Assembly: GCF_032397745.1 (NCBI RefSeq)
Contig: NZ_CP135921.1
Location: 6,250,501-6,314,500 of the forward strand
Direction of reading: 5' to 3'
DNA: 64,000 nucleotides
Source: Bradyrhizobium prioriisuperbiae
Lineage (GTDB): Bacteria > Pseudomonadota > Alphaproteobacteria > Rhizobiales > Xanthobacteraceae
Position 1 is the stretch's first letter. Every line of letters begins with the position of its first letter. The notes below the pieces were generated by a model. That model had not been told where the DNA came from. It was given only the letters and a program-made list of their open reading frames with translations, and ran no database searches. The position numbers and the translations under genes were made by a program. Positions 1-7,497 of this stretch are shown here, piece after piece.

Positions 1-458
1 GGTTCGATCGCGTGGCCGGGGCGGTGCACGCCTTTGGCGGCGAAGTGCTGAAGTTCATCGGCGACGGCGTGCTGGCGATTTTTCCCGTCACCGGCAGCCC
101 GACGGCAGCCTGCGAGGCGGCGCTGCGCGCGATCGCCGCCGCACGTGCCGGCATGGCCCATCTCGACACGGCGCGACAGACTCAGGGGTTGCCGCCGCTG
201 CCGTTTGGCGCGGCATTGCATCTCGGCGAGATCCTGTGGGGCAACATCGGCGCAGCCGACCGTCTCGACTTCACCGCCATCGGTCCCGCGGTCAATCTGG
301 TCAGCCGGCTGGAAGGACTGTGCCGGCCGCTCGGCCGGTCCGTGCTGATCTCCGGCGCGGTGGCGGCCGAGACCGCCACGCCGCTGGTGCCGCTGGGCGA
401 ACACGTGCTGCGCGGCATTGCCGCGCCGTGCGCAGTGTTCACTCTTTTGGATGCCTGA
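1..458 (+). CDS. Class III adenylate/guanylate cyclase, C-terminal part (5' end outside window)
   Basis: The reading frame is already open at the first base (codons from base 3) and ends with TGA at 456-458, so only the C-terminal ~150 residues are seen. They contain the cyclase homology domain: FGGEVLKFIGDGVLAIFP carries the second metal-binding Asp of class III cyclases, and DFTAIGPAVNLVSRLE matches the conserved segment with the catalytic Asn/Arg pair. The domain would make cAMP (or cGMP) from a nucleoside triphosphate. Substrate choice and the N-terminal sensor part cannot be judged from this fragment. Many rhizobial genomes carry dozens of such cyclases. Confidence 0.85.
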   Translation, partial: FDRVAGAVHAFGGEVLKFIGDGVLAIFPVTGSPTAACEAALRAIAAARAGMAHLDTARQTQGLPPLPFGAALHLGEILWGNIGAADRLDFTAIGPAVNLVSRLEGLCRPLGRSVLISGAVAAETATPLVPLGEHVLRGIAAPCAVFTLLDA

Positions 459-604
459 AAAAAGATCCTCGGCTTCCGCGGCTGAAATCACGTCACACTT
501 GTCACTCCCACCCGGTGGTGGCCAGTCCCTAGTCTGTATCTCGAGCCTGACGCTGTCGCGCGATTGGAACGCGCGGCGCAGGGCACCTCAAGGGAGACAG
601 GACG

Positions 605-1369
605 ATGACTGGTCATCTGATTGGCACACGTGATGAGTGGCTGATTGCCCGGCGCGAACTGCTCGCGGCGGAGAAGGATCTCACCCGGCGCAGCGATGAT
701 GTGGCGCGGTGGCGGCAGGAACTGCCATGGGTAAGGGTCGACAACACCTACCGGTTCGAAACCGATCACGGAGCCGCGTCGCTGGCCGATCTGTTCCAGG
801 GCCGCTCGCAGCTTCTGGTCTATCATTTCATGTTCGGCCCGGACTACAAGGCGGGCTGCCCGTCCTGTTCGGCGATCGCGGATGGATTCAATGGCTTTGC
901 CGTTCATCTCGCGAACCACGATGTCACGCTCTCCGCGGTATCGCGAGCGCCGCTCGCAAAACTGCGAGAGTACAAGCAGCGGATGGGGTGGACGTTTCCC
1001 TGGGCCTCCTCGTTTGGCGACGGTTTCAACTTCGACTTCAATGTCGCATTCACCGAGGAGCAGCAGCGCGAGGGCAAGGTCGAGTACAATTACGAGCGTG
1101 GCGGTCATGCGATGGACGTGACACCGGTTCCGGCGCCCGTCGCAGAGTTCGCGGCCACCTGCGGAACCGATGCGCCCACGTACGCCCGCGACAGGCCCGG
1201 CCTGAGCGCGTTCGTGCGCGAGGATGGCGTCGTCTACCACACTTATTCGACCTATTCGCGCGGCGTGGACAGCCTCTGGGGCATGTACCAGTGGCTCGAC
1301 CGCGCGCCCAGGGGACGCAACGAGACCGGCCCGTGGTGGCGGCGTCACGATGAATACGCCACGCGCTGA
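605..1369 (+). CDS. DUF899 family thioredoxin-like protein
   Basis: 254 residues, the usual size of the DUF899 family, which has a thioredoxin-like fold and no firmly known reaction. Family hallmarks seen are the N-terminal W-x-x-AR-x-x-LL-x-x-EK segment, LVYHFMFGPDYKAGCPSCS with a C-x-x-C pair at residues 85 and 88, and the C-terminal YSTYSRGVDSLWGMYQWLD block. There is no signal peptide, so it is probably cytoplasmic. A GGGAGACAGG ribosome binding site precedes the ATG. A redox role is inferred from the fold and the CPSC motif only. The small membrane protein 13 bases downstream probably shares its transcript. Confidence 0.85.
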   Translation: MTGHLIGTRDEWLIARRELLAAEKDLTRRSDDVARWRQELPWVRVDNTYRFETDHGAASLADLFQGRSQLLVYHFMFGPDYKAGCPSCSAIADGFNGFAVHLANHDVTLSAVSRAPLAKLREYKQRMGWTFPWASSFGDGFNFDFNVAFTEEQQREGKVEYNYERGGHAMDVTPVPAPVAEFAATCGTDAPTYARDRPGLSAFVREDGVVYHTYSTYSRGVDSLWGMYQWLDRAPRGRNETGPWWRRHDEYATR

Positions 1370-1382
1370 ATCAGGATACAAC

Positions 1383-1664
1383 ATGAGGCCAAGCATGATG
1401 ATCGCGCATCATTCAAATCTTGAAGCGCAAACTGCTGACGGACGGAGTGCAGCGACTGCTCGAGGAGCGGGCGACTGGCTATCTCTCGCGGCGGCGCCGA
1501 CCTTCGCGCTGATGGCGCTGCTGACGGCTGTCTTCGATGGAGGTCCGCTGGACGCGCTCTGCGCGGCCACGCATACGTCACCGCTGCATGGAATGGCGCT
1601 GATGTACTTGCTGATGAGTGCATTTCATTGCGGGCCTTGGCTGAGGCTGATGTCGAAGCGGTGA
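1383..1664 (+). CDS. Small hypothetical membrane protein
   Basis: 93 residues starting at ATG 1383, 13 bases after the DUF899 gene and on the same strand, so the two are probably co-transcribed. The sequence has two likely membrane segments (about residues 30-50, LAAAPTFALMALLTAVF, and 65-85, GMALMYLLMSAFH) joined by a short Gly/Asp loop. I do not recognise a named family, though similar small proteins are familiar from Bradyrhizobium genomes. A second Met in the string MMIAHH is an equally possible start. Confidence 0.6.
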   Translation: MRPSMMIAHHSNLEAQTADGRSAATARGAGDWLSLAAAPTFALMALLTAVFDGGPLDALCAATHTSPLHGMALMYLLMSAFHCGPWLRLMSKR

Positions 1665-1719
1665 TCGACACGTTCTGCCGGGTCACTTTGGTAGAGACGG
1701 CTTTACCCCCACCACAATG

Positions 1720-1826
1720 TCATCACCGGGCTTGTCCCGGTGATCCCGCTTAGGGGCGCACTTCCTTCCTAAGCGGGGTTGTTTCCGCGACTTCGGCAAA
1801 GCCGAAGTCGCTGAGGACAAGCCCGG
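1720..1826. repeat. REP-like nested palindrome (three-hairpin element)
   Basis: The intergenic stretch contains three sets of perfect arms: outer CCGGGCTTGTCC (1726-1737) with GGACAAGCCCGG (1815-1826), then CCCGCTTAGG (1745-1754) with CCTAAGCGGG (1768-1777), then CGACTTCGGC (1788-1797) with GCCGAAGTCG (1801-1810). Folded, this is a three-way junction with two inner hairpins. An alternative short hairpin uses ATCACCGGG and CCCGGTGAT. The ATCACCGGGCTTGTCCCGG motif resembles dispersed palindromes common in Bradyrhizobium and Rhodopseudomonas. It lies between convergent genes and could end transcription from either side, but it lacks a good T-tract. Confidence 0.7.
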
Positions 1827-1859
1827 CAACGACAAAGAAAAGTATCCTTTCACCGCCGC

Positions 1860-3077
1860 TCACTTCAAAGCCGCACAAACACTCTCCTGCAACGGCCTAA
1901 ACGCATCCTTCGCCGGAATCGTCGCCTGCAGGTCGTAGAAGTCGAACGGCTCCTTGCTCTCCGCGGGCGACTTGACGCGGAACAGATAGGAGTCGTGCAC
2001 CATCCGCCCGTCGGGTCGCAGCGTTCCATTGCGGATGGTCGCGTCCGAGATCGGCAGTTCATGTATCTTTTTCATCACCGCCGCTGTGTCGGTGGTGCCG
2101 GCGGCCGCCACCGCCTTCAGGTAATGCAGCGTCACCGAATAGACCCCGGCCTGGATGGTCGACGGCATCGCCTTTTCGTAACGGGCGAGGAAACGCTTAC
2201 CGAACTCGCGGGCCTGCGCATCCATGTTCCAGTAGAAGGCTTCGTTGACGGTGACCCCTTGCGTGATATCGAGGCCGAGCGCCGCGACGTCGGGCAAAGT
2301 GAGGACAAAGCTCGCGATCTTCTGCTTGCCCTTGCCCAGCCCGAACTCGCGGGCCTGCTTGAGCATGTTGATGAGATCGCCGCCGGTGCTGCCGACCGCG
2401 ACCACGCTGGCGCCGGAGTTCTGCGCCTGCAGCAGGTAGGACGCAAAATCCCCCGTCGCATTGAAGGGATGGCGCACCGAGCCGACCACACGGCCGCCCG
2501 CTTTTTGCACCAGGCCCGTTGCATCCGCGATCAGCGAGTTGCCGAACGCGTAGTCGGCGGCAACGAAGAACCAGGAGCTGTCCGGCGTGGCCAGCGGCCG
2601 GGTGATGCCGACCGCCTGGCCATAGGTGTCCCACATCCACAGCACACTGGTCTGCGGCGCGCAGTCCTCGTTGGCGAGCCGCGCCGTGCCGCCTGGGAAC
2701 AGGGCAATGCGGTTCTTTTCCTTCATCAGGTTCTGGATCGCGAGTTGCACCGCCGCCTGGATGATGTCGGTCACCGCATCCACACCGTCGACGTCGACCC
2801 ATTTGCGCACGATGTTGACGGCAATATCAGGCTTGTTCTGGTGGTCCGCGGACAGGATCTCGATGGTCATCCCGGCGCATTCTTTAGCCAGGCAATCGTC
2901 GACCGCCATCTGTGCGGCGATCACGGAGCCGCGCCCGCTTTGCGCGGCGAGGCTGCCGCTCATGTCGGTGACCACGCCGATCTTCACGGTCTTGGACGGG
3001 GGAGCGGCCGCGACACCAGCGACAGCCGACATCGTCAGGAGGGCGGCAAGGCCCAGCCGGGAGAACAGTCTGTCCAT
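1860..3077 (-). CDS. Branched-chain-amino-acid-type ABC transporter substrate-binding protein (orphan)
   Basis: 405 residues with a Sec signal peptide (LAALLTMSAVAGVAAA near residues 10-25) and the type I periplasmic binding fold of the LivJ-like family: KTVKIGVVTDMSGSLA near the mature N-terminus, then the DHQNKPDIAVNIVRKW segment. It is clearly paralogous to the binding protein at 58593-59810 (shared ADHQNKPDI/GDHQNKPDI, ADYAFG and LLQAQ blocks). No permease or ATPase gene is next to it, so it is either an orphan using another importer or the last gene of a split system. The start is 5 bases after the stop of the dioxygenase gene, which indicates an operon and suggests that the ligand is an aromatic acid related to the dioxygenase substrate. 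That link is inference. Confidence 0.85.
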   Translation of the reverse strand: MDRLFSRLGLAALLTMSAVAGVAAAPPSKTVKIGVVTDMSGSLAAQSGRGSVIAAQMAVDDCLAKECAGMTIEILSADHQNKPDIAVNIVRKWVDVDGVDAVTDIIQAAVQLAIQNLMKEKNRIALFPGGTARLANEDCAPQTSVLWMWDTYGQAVGITRPLATPDSSWFFVAADYAFGNSLIADATGLVQKAGGRVVGSVRHPFNATGDFASYLLQAQNSGASVVAVGSTGGDLINMLKQAREFGLGKGKQKIASFVLTLPDVAALGLDITQGVTVNEAFYWNMDAQAREFGKRFLARYEKAMPSTIQAGVYSVTLHYLKAVAAAGTTDTAAVMKKIHELPISDATIRNGTLRPDGRMVHDSYLFRVKSPAESKEPFDFYDLQATIPAKDAFRPLQESVCAALK

Positions 3078-3082
3078 GGCGC

Positions 3083-3988
3083 CTACTCCGCCATCGAGAG
3101 GATCTGCGAGGGATCGGCGCCGACGCGGCCGGTCTCGTTATCGGCGGCGCGCCCCAGCCGGAAATCGTAGCGAATGGCCGGGATGCCCTTGATCGGGGCG
3201 TCCGGATCATTGTCGCGCGGCGATACCACGAGCGAACTCGAGACACCGAACACGGTGTCGGAATCGATATGTTCGTCATCGGCGAGATAGATCGCGGTGA
3301 CCAGCTCCCGATAGCCGTCCGCGCCGATCAGGAAATGGATGTGCGCGGGCCGGCAGCCATGGCGCCGCTGCGCTCGGATCAGTGCGCCGACCGGCCCGTC
3401 CATCGGGATGTAGTAGCCCAGCGGCTTGACGGCGCGGAAATGGAAACGCCCCTCGGAGTCGCAGCGGAAATTGCCGCGCATGTCCATCTGTTCGCCATGG
3501 AATTTCTGCAGGTCGTATTCGCCCTTGGCATCGGTCTGCCACACCTGCACCGAGGCATTCGGCAATGGCTTGCCGGTCTTGTCCGTGACCTGGCCGTAGA
3601 GCAGCAGCTCCGGTTCGTCGGACGTGGCGGCGATCGAGTCTCCGAGCGCGAACGATGGCGCGTTCTGCTGATAGAACGGGCCGAGCAGGCTGCTTTCCGT
3701 CCCCAGCTCCACAGCGGTCTTGTCGTGCAGCAGGTTGACCAGGGCGCTGAACCCAAGCACGTCGGACAACAGGATGAACTCCTGGCGCGCGGGCGTGCAG
3801 GTCTGGCCCACCTTGGTCAGGAAGCCGATCGCCTTGAGCCATTCATCGGGCGTGAGCTCGACGTCGCGGGCGAAGTCATGCATGTGACGCACCAGGCTTT
3901 CCATGACCTGCTTCAGTCGTGGATTTGGTGTCTCGCCCATTTGTTCGAAAACGGCGTCGGTGACGCTCGTCGTGGTCAGGTCGCGCAT
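3083..3988 (-). CDS. Intradiol ring-cleavage dioxygenase (catechol/hydroxyquinol 1,2-dioxygenase family)
   Basis: 301 residues from ATG 3988, chosen because GGGAGGA lies 7 bases upstream; an earlier in-frame ATG at 4027 has no such site. The N-terminal helical domain typical of catechol-type enzymes comes first, then the dioxygenase core. The four Fe(III) ligands are visible: Tyr158 (GEYDLQ), Tyr192 (GYYIPMDGPVG), His216 and His218 (RPAHIHF). The enzyme should open a catechol or hydroxyquinol ring between the two hydroxyls to a muconate or maleylacetate. Length and the N-terminal domain favour hydroxyquinol-type enzymes over protocatechuate dioxygenase, but the substrate is not settled. Its neighbours are a binding protein and a GntR regulator. 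Confidence 0.88.
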   Translation of the reverse strand: MRDLTTTSVTDAVFEQMGETPNPRLKQVMESLVRHMHDFARDVELTPDEWLKAIGFLTKVGQTCTPARQEFILLSDVLGFSALVNLLHDKTAVELGTESSLLGPFYQQNAPSFALGDSIAATSDEPELLLYGQVTDKTGKPLPNASVQVWQTDAKGEYDLQKFHGEQMDMRGNFRCDSEGRFHFRAVKPLGYYIPMDGPVGALIRAQRRHGCRPAHIHFLIGADGYRELVTAIYLADDEHIDSDTVFGVSSSLVVSPRDNDPDAPIKGIPAIRYDFRLGRAADNETGRVGADPSQILSMAE

Positions 3989-4071
3989 CGTTGTCCTCCC
4001 TTGGTTATGTTCTGGGTCAGTCGACATCGTTGGTCGAGCTGGTCGGTCTGAAGTCGGTCAGTCCAAACTGG

Positions 4072-4746
4072 TCAATTCAAGTCGGAGACATAGTCGTCGA
4101 TCGGCAGCATCCGTTCGCCCCGTCGGATCGGCACGCAATCCGGCGGAAAATCCTGGCGGAAACGCGCGCCGGCGTCCTCCGCATTGTCGAGAAAGCGCTG
4201 CAGATGCCGCATGGCGCCGGTCGGCAGATCGTGCAGCACCATCAAGGTCCAGCTTTGTGCCCGGCATTGGTCGAGTGCGCGCGCGACCCAGCCGTCGGGA
4301 TCGCTCCAGTCGCGCGGGATCGCGTTCCACAGCACGCAGGTGTAGCGCTCTCGTTCGAGATATTTGACGATCGACGGCCTGAACAGGCCGTCGTTCAGAG
4401 CCCCGCCGCCGCCATAGGGGCGGAACAGGCGCTCCGGTCCTGCGAGGTCGCCGAGTGCGGCCTGGGTGTCGGCAATTTCGCTCTCGGCAAGGGCTGCATC
4501 GGGCTGCCGCCCGAACGGCACCGCATGGGTGTAGGTGTGGTTGCCGATCCAGTGGCCTTCAGCCCGGGCACGTTCGGCAAGAGTACGGCGCGGGGGATCC
4601 GCGATCTTCTCGCCGATCACGAAGAAGGTCGTCTTGATATCGCGTCGGCCGAGGATGTCGAGCACGCCGGGCGTGACCTCGGGCTCGGGGCCGTTATCGA
4701 AGCTGAGCGTCAGATCGAACACGCATTCTCCCGCACTTGATGGCAA
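4072..4746 (-). CDS. Polysaccharide deacetylase (NodB-homology) family protein with altered metal site
   Basis: 224 residues, a bare NodB-homology domain with no signal peptide. Motif 1 reads SFDNGP (Asp17-Asn18) instead of the usual TFDDGP, so the catalytic-base Asp is kept while the metal-ligand Asp is Asn. Motif 2 HTYTH keeps both His ligands (70 and 74), and motif 3 is FRPYGG. The family removes N- or O-acyl groups from sugars, and cytoplasmic members hydrolyse other amides. In this aromatic-catabolism setting a small-molecule amidase or deacetylase role is more likely than envelope modification, but that is inference. It lies between the GntR regulator and the dioxygenase on the same strand. 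Confidence 0.8.
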   Translation of the reverse strand: MPSSAGECVFDLTLSFDNGPEPEVTPGVLDILGRRDIKTTFFVIGEKIADPPRRTLAERARAEGHWIGNHTYTHAVPFGRQPDAALAESEIADTQAALGDLAGPERLFRPYGGGGALNDGLFRPSIVKYLERERYTCVLWNAIPRDWSDPDGWVARALDQCRAQSWTLMVLHDLPTGAMRHLQRFLDNAEDAGARFRQDFPPDCVPIRRGERMLPIDDYVSDLN

Positions 4747-4770
4747 GTCAGAGGTTATTTGCGAGCCTGC

Positions 4771-5496
4771 TCACTCGCTTTGTTGAACCACCTCTTGGAT
4801 CGATACGGTTCTCCGTTTCACCAGGTCTTCCGTTCGCGAGAAATGGACGGTGAGGGCGGCGACGGCCGCGTCAGAGTCCCGCCGCAGCACCGCATCGACG
4901 ATCTGGCGATGTTCGGAATCGACGTCGCGCAAGCCCGGATCGACCGGGATCGACAATTGCCGGTAGCGCTCGCTCTGCTCATAGAGCGTATCGCGAAAAC
5001 GCAGCAGCCAGGGCGAATCGCAGGCGCTCACCAGCGTCCGATGGAACATGCGATGGCGCACCAGCCAGGGTTCGTTGTGGATCTTGGGATCGGAGGGATC
5101 GCGATAGGGCACGGCAAGCAGCGCCGCGAAGGCGGCTTCCACAGCGGCCTGCCAATCCCTGCCGCCGAACTCGATCGAGCGCCGCAGCGCCAGTCCCTCG
5201 ATGTCGATCCGTGTGCGGGTAATGTCCTGGAGATCGGCGATCGACACCGGGCTGACATGAAAGCCGCGCTGGTCGGCGGCTCGCACCAGCCCATCGGCGA
5301 CCAGCCGCGACAGCGCCTCGCGCGTAGCCGCGAGGCTGACGCCGAAGCCTTTGCTGAGATGGGCGATATGAAGCTTCTGTCCCGGGGACAGCCGCGCCGA
5401 CAGGATGTCCCGGCGAAGTTGCTCGTACACCGCGGATGTCAGGGTACGTGGACCGGCCGCATCTGCACTCAACGCAATCACCGCGCTCGATGACAT
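4771..5496 (-). CDS. GntR family transcriptional regulator (FadR/FCD type)
   Basis: 241 residues from ATG 5496, chosen because GGGAGGAC sits just upstream. The N-terminal winged helix (YEQLRRDILSARLSPGQKLHIAHLSKGFGV) is followed by an all-helical FCD effector domain with the His/Asp-rich metal site (RTRIDIEGLALRR, RHRMFHRTL, EHRQIVDAV). It is the first gene of the leftward block (regulator, deacetylase-like, dioxygenase, binding protein) and is divergent from the MetE-like gene at 5595. It therefore most likely controls both directions from the 5497-5594 gap, with a small organic acid as effector. Confidence 0.88.
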   Translation of the reverse strand: MSSSAVIALSADAAGPRTLTSAVYEQLRRDILSARLSPGQKLHIAHLSKGFGVSLAATREALSRLVADGLVRAADQRGFHVSPVSIADLQDITRTRIDIEGLALRRSIEFGGRDWQAAVEAAFAALLAVPYRDPSDPKIHNEPWLVRHRMFHRTLVSACDSPWLLRFRDTLYEQSERYRQLSIPVDPGLRDVDSEHRQIVDAVLRRDSDAAVAALTVHFSRTEDLVKRRTVSIQEVVQQSE

Positions 5497-5594
5497 GCCC
5501 GTCCTCCCTTGCAGGGATAATGAAACGCAGATAGTCATAATCGTCAATCGAAAATCGATTTTTATAAAAACCAGGTCATCTTGGGGAAACGAAC

Positions 5595-6626
5595 GTGGCA
5601 GAAACACTGATTCCGACAACGGTTGTCGGCAGTTATCCGCAACCCGACTGGCTGGTCGACCGGGCGATGCTCAAGGCCCACATCGTGCCGCGCACCCGCC
5701 TCAAGGCGGTGTGGCGTGTGCCTGAGACCTATCTGGAGCAGGCGCAGGACGATGCGACCCGTCTGGCCATCGGCGACATGGAGCGTGCTGGCATTGATAT
5801 CATCACCGATGGCGAGATCCGCCGGGAGAGCTATTCCAACCGCTTCGCCACCGCGCTCGACGGCATCGACATCGACAATCCCGGCACGGTGAAAACGACC
5901 CACGGCGTCGACACGCCGGTGCCCCGCGTGGTCGGCCGCATCAGGCGCAATGCGCCTGTCGAAGTCAGGGACATGGAATTCCTGCGGCGCAACACCGACC
6001 GTCGCGTCAAGATCACGCTGCCGGGTCCCTTCACCATGGCGCGGCAGGCGCAGAATGATTTCTACCGTGACTTCGACGAGATGGTGATGGACTTCGCGGC
6101 GGCGCTCAACGAAGAGGCGCATGACCTCCAGAAGGCCGGCGCGGATGTGATTCAACTCGACGATCCCTGGCTGCGCACCGATCCGGCGGCTGCGAAACGC
6201 ATTGCCATCAAGGCGATCGATCGCGCGCTCGAAGGGCTCACCGTCACGACCGCGGTGCATCTGTGTTTCGGCTACGCGGCTGTCGTCAACACCAAGCCGA
6301 CCGGCTATTCCTTCCTTCCCGAACTCGCCGATTGCACCGCACAGCAGATCTCCATCGAGGCGGCACAGCCGAAACTCGATCTCGGGATTTTGTCGGACCT
6401 CTCCGCGAAGGCGATCATCCTTGGCGTGATCGATCTCGCCGACGCCAAGGTGGAAACCGCTGATGAAGTCGCCGTGCGGCTGCGCGCCGCGCTCAAGCAT
6501 GTCGCGGCCGAGCGCCTGATCGCGGCGCCCGATTGCGGCATGAAGTATCTTCCGCGCGATGTCGCGTTCGGCAAGCTCGCGGCTTTGTCTGACGGTGCGA
6601 AGATCGTTCGCGGGGAGTTGTCCTGA
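5595..6626 (+). CDS. MetE-like cobalamin-independent methyltransferase (C-terminal catalytic domain only)
   Basis: 343 residues, about the size of a lone MetE C-terminal barrel (full MetE is ~750). Zinc ligands can be placed: His222 and Cys224 in VHLCFGY and Cys314 in PDCGMKYLPRD. The start VVGSYPQP and the IQLDDP motif are also typical. Family members transfer a methyl group from a folate or another donor to a thiol. Without the MetE N-terminal domain and next to a ring-cleavage operon, it may serve a dedicated methyl-transfer step, for instance demethylation of an aromatic ether, rather than methionine synthesis. That role is inference. It is divergent from the GntR gene. Confidence 0.8.
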   Translation: MAETLIPTTVVGSYPQPDWLVDRAMLKAHIVPRTRLKAVWRVPETYLEQAQDDATRLAIGDMERAGIDIITDGEIRRESYSNRFATALDGIDIDNPGTVKTTHGVDTPVPRVVGRIRRNAPVEVRDMEFLRRNTDRRVKITLPGPFTMARQAQNDFYRDFDEMVMDFAAALNEEAHDLQKAGADVIQLDDPWLRTDPAAAKRIAIKAIDRALEGLTVTTAVHLCFGYAAVVNTKPTGYSFLPELADCTAQQISIEAAQPKLDLGILSDLSAKAIILGVIDLADAKVETADEVAVRLRAALKHVAAERLIAAPDCGMKYLPRDVAFGKLAALSDGAKIVRGELS

Positions 6627-6724
6627 CGCCGGCCGAGGCTGTGGCGCTTGGCTTGCATCCGATGACAGCGGTCCGGCGTCAAGCTGCACGCTTTTGAGGC
6701 GAGGCGCTGAGGAGGAGCCGCTAG

Positions 6725-6739
6725 CCAATCCTTGATTGG
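6725..6739. promoter_or_regulatory. Short inverted repeat upstream of the response regulator gene
   Basis: CCAATC (6725-6730) and GATTGG (6734-6739) are perfect 6-base arms with 3 bases between, about 40 bases before the response-regulator start. It could be an operator. No promoter hexamers are convincing. Confidence 0.3.
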
Positions 6740-6777
6740 AGCTGATACCATAATACCGTTATAGGCGGGGCCGATAC

Positions 6778-7440
6778 ATGTGCGGACTGGTGAGGACGAT
6801 CATTGCTGACGATCACGCCATCATTCGGGAAGGTCTGAAACAGCTTCTGTCGACCGTTGATGGGCTGACAGTCAGTGGAGAAGCGGCGGACGGCGAAGCC
6901 GTTCACCGGCTGCTGAACGAAAGCTCCGCCGATCTTCTCATCCTCGATCTCGGCATGCCCGGTGTGAGCGGGTTTCAGTTCATAGCCAACCTGAGAACCG
7001 AATGGCCGGAGCTGCGCGTTCTTGTCGTCACTGCCAACGTTGAGCCGCGTTCCGTTCGAGCAGCTTTTTCCGCGGGCGCGCATGGCTATTTGACCAAGAG
7101 CGGCGATCCATCCGAACTGATCGCGGCAGTCGATGCCATTACAAAAGGCAACGCCTATGTGGCGGAGGAGGTTCGCTTTGCGGTGGACCAGCAAAGTGGC
7201 TCGAACGACCCCCCGGAGCCTACAGCTGCGATTATGTCTCCGGTCACGCTGACAAGGCGTGAGCTGCAAATCCTCGGGATGATCCCTCACGGCGCCACCA
7301 GCCGCGATATCGCCAGCCGTCTCGGCATCAGCCCGCTGACCGCCCGGAAACATCGCGAGAATCTCATGCGGAAGCTTGATCTGCACAGTGGTGCTGAATT
7401 GACGGCTTACGCGGTTCGTCTCGGCCTTCCTGCGGGTTAG
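6778..7440 (+). CDS. NarL/LuxR-type response regulator
   Basis: 220 residues. The N-terminal receiver domain has the acidic pair DD at 11-12, the phospho-acceptor Asp57 (LLILDLGMPG), the conserved Thr in VVTAN and the Lys in YLTKSG. The C-terminal LuxR helix-turn-helix is LTRRELQILGMIPHGATSRDIASRLGISPLTARKHREN. It ends 57 bases before a hybrid histidine kinase on the same strand, so the two probably form one phosphorelay. The signal and targets are unknown. Confidence 0.9.
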   Translation: MCGLVRTIIADDHAIIREGLKQLLSTVDGLTVSGEAADGEAVHRLLNESSADLLILDLGMPGVSGFQFIANLRTEWPELRVLVVTANVEPRSVRAAFSAGAHGYLTKSGDPSELIAAVDAITKGNAYVAEEVRFAVDQQSGSNDPPEPTAAIMSPVTLTRRELQILGMIPHGATSRDIASRLGISPLTARKHRENLMRKLDLHSGAELTAYAVRLGLPAG

Positions 7441-7497
7441 CGCAACGGCAACTTGCGAACGAAGTCGCCGCACCGACCGGCGCGCGGAGAGGTTTCG

